From the NCBI GenBank assembly GCA_029547025.1, contig JAKPQA010000144.1:1-64000 (forward strand): 64,000 bases of DNA, written 5' to 3'. Both the position numbers and the translations under genes were made by a program. Shown here one piece after another: positions 55,112-61,927 of the stretch (positions within the stretch are counted from its first letter, which is position 1; each line of letters begins with the position of its first letter). The notes below the pieces were generated by a model that saw only the letters and a list, made by a program, of their open reading frames with translations, did no database searches and was not told the DNA's origin. The DNA comes from Armatimonadota bacterium (GTDB lineage: Bacteria; Armatimonadota; Zipacnadia; UBA1398; JAKPQA01).

Positions 55112-56769
55112 CACCGGTCCGAGGCGTCCGCGCGGTGGCTGGGTGGTTGCTGGTATGCCGGTGGCTCGCCGGAGCGGCGCTGGCGGATGGAGCGCCGTCG
55201 GTTGGGCTGCTCGTGCGCGAGACCGCGGCCGTCGAGCGCGAACTCTGGCCGGTGAGCGGCGGCGTAGTGCTCCCGGAAGGGCTGCTGCCAGTCTCGACCG
55301 CGACCGGTGGCTCGGCCGTCCTCACCGACACCGAGGGCACCGAGATCCCGTGCCAGACCCGCGTCCTCGCCCAGGGGCCCGCCGCAACCGGTGGCGGCCC
55401 TTGTGTGCGCCGGCTCCTGGTCACCTTTGTCGGCCGTGTGGCGGCCGGTGCCGAGGCGCGCTACGAGCTTCGTTGGTCGAAGGACAGTCCTGCGACGCCG
55501 GACGAGGCGCCGCAGCCCGGTGTCTCCGTCGTCGAGTTGGCCGGGGCCACTGTGGTGCGCAACGGAGCCGGTCCGGGCGCCATGATGCTGGTGGTGGATG
55601 GCCATCGCGGGTGTGGTCTGTTCGAGAGCGTAGCTATTGATGAGGCCGGCGACGGGTTCACAGATGACCTCCCGCTGATTGGGGATCGCCGGCCGGTGAC
55701 CTCGTCGGTGTCCTACGCCGGCACCCGGTCCCATCAAGCCGAGCTGGGCTTCTCGGTGCCGGAGGTTGTTGTCGAAGAGTCCGGGCCGGTTCGCGCGGTG
55801 GTCCGCGTCCGGTCCGAGTATGACGAGCGCGTGTCGATGGTGCATCGGCTGGTGGTGTACGCGGGCTTACGGGCCGTCTTCGTCCAGACTACGCTGTACG
55901 CGACGCCTGGCCGCCCCCAAGGCGAGGCCATTCGCGTGTTCGGGCACACCAATGTGCTGCCCCTTGGAATGCTGGAGTCACCCGACGTGACCTTCGGCGC
56001 GTGCAGCGCGGATGCGCCGGCGGAGACGCGTACCTCAGTGGTGCCCGGTCAGCCGCTTGTCATACGCTCACAGCAGGGCTCTACCGGTTTCAGCGCGACA
56101 CTCGGGGGGGATCCGCTGGCCGATGTTGCCGCTCCGCTTGGGTGGGTCGAAGCCGCCTGCCGCGGCCGGCGTGTCGCCTTATGTCTGGGCAGCCTGCCGG
56201 CGCGGCCAGCCCAGCGTGTCGACGTCGGTGGGGGATACCTGGTGGCCGATTCTTGCGCGTCGGAGCTGAGCCTCGCGCCGGGCCAGTCACTCACGGAGGA
56301 GTGGCTGCTGTACTTCCCGGCGGATCTGACGGCACTGGAGCCGGCAGATGCAGCCCGGGCGCTGGCGGATCCGCTGTGCCCCATCGCCGTGGCGAAGGGC
56401 AGCGAGGGGCTGGGCGGAACGCGGCGCCCGCCCGATATGACGGAGCCCACGCTGCCAACGTGGGGCGAGGCCGGTTATGAGACGCGGCTGGAGCGGGTCC
56501 TGGCATCGGCCTGGCACCAGGCGGACGAGGTAGTCGCAGGACGCGGCGCAGCCTCGAGCGCCGAGTGGGTCGAGGCCCTCCTGTGGGCGTTCGGCCAGAC
56601 GGGCGACCCGCGGTGGCTCGGGGCGGCCCGGGGGCTGGCCATTCGGCTCTGCGACAGACCTCCGCCCGCGGGAACGGGGTGGCGGAGCGCTGTAGCGGCA
56701 TGCGCCGAACTGACGGGCGACGGACGGCTCCTCGACGCGTTGCGCCCACCGGACCGTCCCGAACCATAG
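55108..56769 (+). CDS. Secreted PcRGLX/YetA-like beta-domain protein
   Basis: 553 residues from ATG 55108, overlapping the helicase stop. A signal-like N-terminus (GWLLVCRWLAGAALADG) is followed by a RIFT-barrel-like start: ERELWPVSGGVVLPEGLLPV, VLTDTEGTEIPCQTRVLAQG, CVRRLLVTFVGRVAAGAEAR. This resembles the N-terminal domain of PcRGLX/YetA-type exo-rhamnogalacturonan lyases. Later DGHRGCGLFESVAIDEAGDG and a beta-sandwich (VRVRSEYDERVSMVHRLVVY) follow; the last ~100 residues are helical. Pectin-related substrate is only a family hint. Confidence 0.7.
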   Translation: MTPVRGVRAVAGWLLVCRWLAGAALADGAPSVGLLVRETAAVERELWPVSGGVVLPEGLLPVSTATGGSAVLTDTEGTEIPCQTRVLAQGPAATGGGPCVRRLLVTFVGRVAAGAEARYELRWSKDSPATPDEAPQPGVSVVELAGATVVRNGAGPGAMMLVVDGHRGCGLFESVAIDEAGDGFTDDLPLIGDRRPVTSSVSYAGTRSHQAELGFSVPEVVVEESGPVRAVVRVRSEYDERVSMVHRLVVYAGLRAVFVQTTLYATPGRPQGEAIRVFGHTNVLPLGMLESPDVTFGACSADAPAETRTSVVPGQPLVIRSQQGSTGFSATLGGDPLADVAAPLGWVEAACRGRRVALCLGSLPARPAQRVDVGGGYLVADSCASELSLAPGQSLTEEWLLYFPADLTALEPADAARALADPLCPIAVAKGSEGLGGTRRPPDMTEPTLPTWGEAGYETRLERVLASAWHQADEVVAGRGAASSAEWVEALLWAFGQTGDPRWLGAARGLAIRLCDRPPPAGTGWRSAVAACAELTGDGRLLDALRPPDRPEP

Positions 56770-56826
56770 CGACGGTGTATGATGGAGACAGAGGCCTACA
56801 CCGAGACCAGGGATGGAGCGCATCCA

Positions 56827-57609
56827 ATGCTGCCCACAGTGGACTTCTGCGGGTTGCGGGTCACGCGCCTGATTATCGGCGCCAACCCGTTTGGGGGCTT
56901 CAGCCATCAGACGCCCGAGCGCGACGCCGAGATGGTCGCCTACCACACGCCCGAGCGCATCCGGGAGACCTGGAGCCGCGCCGAGGCAGCGGGCATCAAC
57001 ACGATGGTCACCAACAACGAGACCCCGCACGTCATCGGCACGGTACGCGAGTACCTGGCCGGAGGCGGGCGGCTCCAGTGGATCGCGCAGCTCGCCGACC
57101 GGCCCTACGAGAACATGCTGGCCGCCGTCGACGACGCGGTACGGATCGGCGCCAAGGCGGCCTACTTCCATGGCGGGCTGGTGGATGGACTCTACACCAG
57201 CAAGGATGACCGGACGCTTCGAACCTGGGCGGAGCACGCGCGGTCACTCGGCCTGCCGATTGGCGTGGCGGGTCACGCCCCCGAGGTGCATGACTGGGTG
57301 GCCTCGCTCGATGTCGTGGACTTCCACGTGGTGTGCTTCTTCAACTGCGGCAGCCTTCACTCGGGTCAGGGCCACCGGTTTCGTCTCGCCGATGTCGCGC
57401 CCGCGGCCGAGTGCGTCCGGCGGCTCCCGAAGCCCTGCATCGCCTACAAGGTGATGGGCGCCGGGCGCATCGATCCTCTGATGGCGCTCGAGTACGCCTT
57501 CGGGCACATCAAGCCCGGCGATGTCGTCAACGTGGGCATGCATCGCGGCGACAAGGACGGCATGGTCGAGGAGAACGTAGGCTTCGTCCGCGAGATCCTG
57601 GGAGCCTGA
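56827..57609 (+). CDS. Uncharacterised TIM-barrel-like protein
   Basis: 260 residues from ATG 56827 with GGAG 8 bases upstream; ATG 56779 would add 16 residues. The sequence reads as a short (beta/alpha)8 barrel reminiscent of aldo/keto reductases: GLRVTRLIIGANPFGGFSHQ, AEAAGINTMVTNNE, GAKAAYFHGGLVDG, LGLPIGVAGHAPEVHDWVAS, VVDFHVVCFFNCGSLHSGQG, PCIAYKVMGAGRIDP and VVNVGMHRGDKDG. The AKR catalytic tetrad is not evident. Possible isomerase or lyase of sugar metabolism given its neighbours; function not assignable. Confidence 0.7.
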   Translation: MLPTVDFCGLRVTRLIIGANPFGGFSHQTPERDAEMVAYHTPERIRETWSRAEAAGINTMVTNNETPHVIGTVREYLAGGGRLQWIAQLADRPYENMLAAVDDAVRIGAKAAYFHGGLVDGLYTSKDDRTLRTWAEHARSLGLPIGVAGHAPEVHDWVASLDVVDFHVVCFFNCGSLHSGQGHRFRLADVAPAAECVRRLPKPCIAYKVMGAGRIDPLMALEYAFGHIKPGDVVNVGMHRGDKDGMVEENVGFVREILGA

Positions 57610-57918
57610 ACCAAGGCCGCGCACAGGTCCGGGGTCTGGAGGTCCGGCGCGGAAGACAGCACCAGCCGGAGGCTCCGAGGCCCGCCCAAATGGCGCCGAT
57701 TCGCGCGCCAATACCTCCCTCACTAAGGCATTCATGAGACGTCCCAGCCGCCTCCTACCCGCCGCCCTTCGTCACGCCGCGTGGACGCGGCGGCTCAGCG
57801 ACTTCGGGTTGGGGGTTGGCGCGTGACCGGGGGGGCGGGTGGGGCGGCGATGGCGTGGTGCGGGTGTTCCCACCGCTGACGTGTACTTCGGGCAGGTCAT
57901 GCTCCTCTGTGGCTGAAC
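57610..57918. other. Intergenic region with a perfect hairpin
   Basis: 309 GC-rich bases between the TIM-barrel gene and the aldolase. CGCCGCGT (57775-57782) and ACGCGGCG (57785-57792) form a perfect eight-pair stem with a two-base centre and no following U-tract. I see no coding frame or consensus promoter. Confidence 0.45.
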
Positions 57919-58626
57919 ATGGCCCCCATGGACTACGAAGCCGAACGGAGCGAGATGGTCGAGACCGGGCGACGCCTCTGGATGCGTGGACTGGTCACGG
58001 CCAACGACGGGAATCTGTCGATGCGCCTGGGGGAGGGCCGTTTTCTCTGTACCCCCACGGGAGTCAGCAAGGGCTTCATGAGGGAGGGGGACCTGTGCGT
58101 CATCGACGCGGCGGGCCAGCGGCTTTCTGGGCCCACAGGCCCGTCATCGGAGATTCGCTTGCACCTGAGGGCCTACGAGACGCGCTCGGACGTCCGGGCG
58201 GTCGTGCACGCCCATCCGCCCCATGCCACGGCTTTTGCGGTCGCCGAGCAACCTCTGACGGTCCCGACCATGACCGAAGTGGTCGTATCGCTGGTGGGTG
58301 CGCCGCTGGCGCCCTTCGCGCCGCCGTCATCGGAGGCCCTGGCGGAGAGCATTGTGCCGTTCATCGACCAGAGCGATGCCGTGTTGCTCGCGCACCATGG
58401 GGCGGTCACCGTCGGATCCACCCTCGAAGAAGCCGCATTCCGCATGGAGACGCTGGACCACTATGCGCGGATCCTCATCGCCGCCCGGCAGATCGGTGGC
58501 GAGGTGCCCCTCGGGCGGGCCGAGGTGGAGCAGCTTCTCGATCTGAGGCGGCGCATGGGCCTCTCTGGCGGCCGGATGGGTGTGGCCAACGAATGGCATG
58601 CCCGGTGGCGGGAGGGCGAAGACTAA
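57919..58626 (+). CDS. Class II aldolase/adducin family protein (fuculose-phosphate aldolase-like)
   Basis: 235 residues from ATG 57919 (a second ATG three codons on is possible). Zinc-dependent aldol cleavage of sugar phosphates such as L-fuculose-1-phosphate in the cytoplasm. Metal ligands: HAHPPHA around residues 94-100 and His in LLAHHGAVTVGST, with HYARIL giving the third His; the Glu of TMTEVVVSL is the catalytic acid/base position. N-terminal GLVTANDGNLSMRL and CTPTGVSKGFM bind phosphate. It may cleave products of the neighbouring dehydrogenases into DHAP and an aldehyde. Confidence 0.9.
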   Translation: MAPMDYEAERSEMVETGRRLWMRGLVTANDGNLSMRLGEGRFLCTPTGVSKGFMREGDLCVIDAAGQRLSGPTGPSSEIRLHLRAYETRSDVRAVVHAHPPHATAFAVAEQPLTVPTMTEVVVSLVGAPLAPFAPPSSEALAESIVPFIDQSDAVLLAHHGAVTVGSTLEEAAFRMETLDHYARILIAARQIGGEVPLGRAEVEQLLDLRRRMGLSGGRMGVANEWHARWREGED

Positions 58627-58675
58627 AAAATGCATGAAAAAGCAATAAACAAATGCCGGGGCCGAACCCGCCCCG
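58626..58675 (-). terminator. Intrinsic terminator for the minus-strand gene at 58701-59819
   Basis: Read leftwards, CGGGGC (58675-58670), a seven-base loop and GCCCCG (58662-58657) form a six-pair GC stem about 25 bases after the stop codon. A T-rich tract then follows on the minus strand down to 58626 (A-rich on the plus strand). Its position between convergent genes fits termination of the minus-strand transcript. Confidence 0.65.
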
Positions 58676-58700
58676 CTGGCCCTAGCCCCTGATCTGTGTG

Positions 58701-59819
58701 CTACTCCTCGCTCGTCGGCATCTGCCGGCAGGGGATGGCTTTCAGCGTGAACCAGGGCGGACATGGGGGCTTGCCGAGAGCGACGGCCTTCTGGACGGGG
58801 TCGCGGTCCTCGTAGATGTTCCCCCACACGCTGTCCCAATCGGGTGAGGTGGCCGTCAGGAGTGTCCGTTGCGGGGCGCCGATGAATGAGTCGCCGCCGT
58901 TGAGCCCCCACACTTCGGCCAGGGCCGCGCAGTGGGGCGGGAGGTCGTTGCGCAGCCGGATGACGATGAAGTTCGGGCCATCGACCAGCACGTCGCTGAT
59001 ATCGAACACTTCTCCGCAGTTCCAACTCACGGGTGACCAGTCCCACCCGAGCTGAGTCCCGTTCACATAAAGCATGTAGCGATCGTCTCCAGTGACGAAC
59101 GCGACCACATGGTCGAACTGGCCTTTGCGGACGGTGAACTGTGTGAGCACCGCGCCCTGCTCGCCTTGCGCCGGCGCGTGGGCCGGCTGAATCCATTGCC
59201 CACTGAAGCCGTAGTCGGGCGGGATCAGGGACGGCAGGTAAGCCTCTGGCGGGAACCGGAATGCCTCTGTCGGCCGCTCGCAGGTCAGCAGCGGAAGTGT
59301 TCCCGGAAGCGCGATGACCGTGGCTTTGGCCCACGCCGAGTCGTCGAAGTCCGGATGTGCCCAAGCCATGTCGGGCGGGGCCGGGCACAGGTGGGCGCGG
59401 AATGCTTCGCTGGACGCCACCAACGCCGGCCCGTCGAGGGTATCCGACCGGACGTCCAGCCCGAGACTCATCTTGTCCAGCGCGCTGTAGGCCTCGACCG
59501 CGACAACGTTCCTGCCCACGCGGAGCAGATCAGCGACCGGGTACGCGCGCGCCTTTCCCTCGGTGAACGTCTTGATGCTCCCGGCAAGCCGGCCGTTGAC
59601 GTAGGCGTTGAACTGGTCATCGACCTCGAGAACGAGCCACGCCTGAGTGGGCACGCGCGTGAGCTCGAAGGTGCCGCGGAACGCCGTGGAGGTGATGGGG
59701 GTTCGCGCGGCTTCATTGAAGGTGATGCGCTGGCCGATGAACGCGTAACCAGGCTCTTGCGCGCTGGCGCCGACGCCCAAGGCCGCGAGTGCCACCAGGA
59801 TGGCGGCCCCTAGCCTCAT
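58701..59819 (-). CDS. Secreted protein with two galactose-binding-like domains
   Basis: 372 residues from ATG 59819 with GGAGG 8-9 bases upstream and a signal peptide (MRLGAAILVALAALGVGASAQ). Two jelly-roll units of the kind seen at the N-termini of alpha-L-rhamnosidases: unit 1 WLVLEVDDQFNAYVNGRLAG with LLRVGRNVVAVEAYSALDK, unit 2 VVAFVTGDDRYMLYVNGTQL with VLVDGPNFIVIRLRNDLPPH. No catalytic domain, so it is probably a free carbohydrate-binding protein or an accessory subunit. It faces the aldolase gene and has its own terminator. Confidence 0.78.
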   Translation of the reverse strand: MRLGAAILVALAALGVGASAQEPGYAFIGQRITFNEAARTPITSTAFRGTFELTRVPTQAWLVLEVDDQFNAYVNGRLAGSIKTFTEGKARAYPVADLLRVGRNVVAVEAYSALDKMSLGLDVRSDTLDGPALVASSEAFRAHLCPAPPDMAWAHPDFDDSAWAKATVIALPGTLPLLTCERPTEAFRFPPEAYLPSLIPPDYGFSGQWIQPAHAPAQGEQGAVLTQFTVRKGQFDHVVAFVTGDDRYMLYVNGTQLGWDWSPVSWNCGEVFDISDVLVDGPNFIVIRLRNDLPPHCAALAEVWGLNGGDSFIGAPQRTLLTATSPDWDSVWGNIYEDRDPVQKAVALGKPPCPPWFTLKAIPCRQMPTSEE

Positions 59820-59971
59820 GCTCCGGACCTCCGATGCAGCCAAGTCGGCTCCTTGGACACGCCGGCCTGGCGCGTGTCTCGCAGCAACCCACAAGGCCTG
59901 CGGGCCGGGGACCGAGAACAACAACGCAGGCCGGAGGACGGCAGTATCCTCCAAGCAACGGGGAGGGCGGC

Positions 59972-60964
59972 ATGAGACACCTCAACTGGGGCATCATGGC
60001 CACAGGCATGATCGCCGACAAGTTCGCGCACGGGCTCAGCACCACCGATGAGGCCACGGCACTAGCGGTCGGATCCCGCACGCTGGACCGAGCCAAGGAG
60101 TTCGCCGCGAAGCACGGCATCGCTCGAGCCTACGGGTCCTACGATGAACTCATCGCGGATCCAGACGTGGACGCCATCTACATCTCTCTGCCCAATCACA
60201 TGCACGCGGAGTGGTCCATCCGCTGTGCGGAGGCGGGCAAGCACATCCTGTGCGAGAAGCCGGTAACGGTCAACGCGCCAGAGCTGGAACGCGTGCTGGA
60301 GGTTGTCCGCAGGTGTGACGTGTTCTTCATGGAGGCGTTCATGTACCGCTGCCACCCGCAGTGGACGAGGCTCCGTGAGGTCCTCGACGCGGGGACGATC
60401 GGCGAGGTGCGGATCATCGAGAGTGCCTTCGCCTTCAACATGGGGATGAACCTGGACAACATCCGGATGCAGAACCCTGCGGCGGGCGGCGGCCTGATGG
60501 ATGTGGGCTGTTACTGCGTGTCGTTCTCACGCCTCGTGGCCGGGCAGGAGCCGTGCGCGCTGCACGCGGTGGGGCACATCGGCGCGCAGTCTCGAGTCGA
60601 CGAGCAGGCCACGGGCGCTCTGAAGTTCCCTTCGGGAGCCGTGGCCTCGTTCTCGTGCGCCACCCAATGCGGCGTGCCGTCGAAGGCCAACGTCTACGGC
60701 AGCCAGGGCTGGATCCAAGTGACGAACCCGTGGTTCCCGGCCGACGGGAATGCCTCGCTCATCGTGTCGGCCGGCGACAAGCAGGAGACCATCGAGGTAA
60801 CCCACGGCCGGGAGCTCTACGCCAACGAAGCTCTCACCGTGGCGCAGTATCTCGACCGGCGCCAAGCGCCAGCCATGAGCTGGGAAGACAGCCTGGGCCA
60901 GATGCGAGCCCTGGATGCCCTCCGCGCCTCGATGGGGCTCGTGTTTGACTGCGAGAGGGGGTAA
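59972..60964 (+). CDS. Gfo/Idh/MocA family dehydrogenase (D-xylose dehydrogenase-like)
   Basis: 330 residues from ATG 59972 with GGGGAGGG close upstream. Rossmann start NWGIMATGMIADKFAHGLST, EKP motif in HILCEKPVTVN, and YRCHPQWTRLREVLDAGTIG. C-terminal domain GGGLMDVGCYCVSFSRLVAG, with the family Asp and Tyr/His region. Unlike the other family member in the window it resembles NADP D-xylose/dihydrodiol dehydrogenases (MEAFMYRCHPQ). Cytoplasmic sugar oxidation. An AKR gene follows 7 bases later, so the two are co-transcribed. Confidence 0.9.
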   Translation: MRHLNWGIMATGMIADKFAHGLSTTDEATALAVGSRTLDRAKEFAAKHGIARAYGSYDELIADPDVDAIYISLPNHMHAEWSIRCAEAGKHILCEKPVTVNAPELERVLEVVRRCDVFFMEAFMYRCHPQWTRLREVLDAGTIGEVRIIESAFAFNMGMNLDNIRMQNPAAGGGLMDVGCYCVSFSRLVAGQEPCALHAVGHIGAQSRVDEQATGALKFPSGAVASFSCATQCGVPSKANVYGSQGWIQVTNPWFPADGNASLIVSAGDKQETIEVTHGRELYANEALTVAQYLDRRQAPAMSWEDSLGQMRALDALRASMGLVFDCERG

Positions 60965-60971
60965 TCGACCA

Positions 60972-61901
60972 TTGAACACCCTCCACATACCGATCCTCGA
61001 CCGCTCTGTCTCCCGGCTCGGCATGGGCTCGATGATCTTCTCGCCCGACTGCCGCGACCTGGTGTTCGAGCTGCTCGACCACTTCCAGGCGCGAGGTGGC
61101 AACCTGATCGACACCGCTCAGGTCTATGGCGGCGGCCAATCGGAGCGTGCCATCGGGCTCTACCTGGCCGAGCGCGGCAACAGGGACCAGTGGGTGATCC
61201 TCGACAAGGGCTGCGAGAACCCGGCCGACGTTCATCCGGCGGGCATCCACGCGGCCATCGACTGCAATCTCGAACGGCTGGGCATCGACTGCATCGACCT
61301 GTGGTTGCTGCACCGTGACAACGAGGCGACACCCGCCGGCGCCATTGTCGATGCTCTGAACGAGGAGGTGGGCCGGGGCCGCATTCGAGCCTTCGGCGGG
61401 TCGAACTGGACCGTGCCGCGCCTGGCCGAGGCCAACGCCTATGCGGAGGCGCACGGGCTTATCCCCATGGCGGTCTCGAGCCCGCACGTGTGCTTGGCGA
61501 CGGCTATCGAGCCCTTCTGGCCCAAGTGCACGCAAGCTTCACACAGCGACCTTCTCTGGTATGCTGAGCATACCATTCCAGTGTTGGCGTGGTCTTCACA
61601 GGGTCGCGGGTTCTTCCTCGATTACTCAGGTCCGGATGACCGCGGCCATCCGGACCTCGTACGCGTCTACCACAACGAGAGCAACTTTGAGAAGCTCCGC
61701 CGGGTCCGTGAGCTGGCCCGAGCGCGCGGCGTGGCGCCCGTCGAGATCGCTCTGGCATATGTGCTGAACCTGCCGGCACCCATCGTCGCCTTGGTCGGTC
61801 CGGCCACGGTGGCCGAGATCGACTCGTGTGTGGCCGCATCCGAGCTGGAGGTCACGCCCGACGAGATGGCGTGGCTCGATCTGCGGTGCGAGAAGGCGTA
61901 G
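60972..61901 (+). CDS. Aldo/keto reductase with intact catalytic residues
   Basis: 309 residues from TTG 60972 (a GGGGG run about 10 bases upstream). Standard AKR barrel: VSRLGMGSMIF, GGNLIDTAQVYGGGQSERAI (Asp and Tyr), WVILDKGC (Lys), CIDLWLLHRDNE (His), RIRAFGGSNWTVPRL, and the C-terminal cofactor segment IVALVGPATVAEIDSCVAAS. No signal peptide, so a cytoplasmic NAD(P)H sugar reductase or dehydrogenase. Directly downstream of a Gfo/Idh/MocA dehydrogenase, probably the same pathway. A useful contrast to the exported AKR at 7885, which has lost Lys and His. Confidence 0.92.
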   Translation: MNTLHIPILDRSVSRLGMGSMIFSPDCRDLVFELLDHFQARGGNLIDTAQVYGGGQSERAIGLYLAERGNRDQWVILDKGCENPADVHPAGIHAAIDCNLERLGIDCIDLWLLHRDNEATPAGAIVDALNEEVGRGRIRAFGGSNWTVPRLAEANAYAEAHGLIPMAVSSPHVCLATAIEPFWPKCTQASHSDLLWYAEHTIPVLAWSSQGRGFFLDYSGPDDRGHPDLVRVYHNESNFEKLRRVRELARARGVAPVEIALAYVLNLPAPIVALVGPATVAEIDSCVAASELEVTPDEMAWLDLRCEKA

Positions 61902-61927
61902 CGTCATCTGGTGGGGAGTGGAAACCC

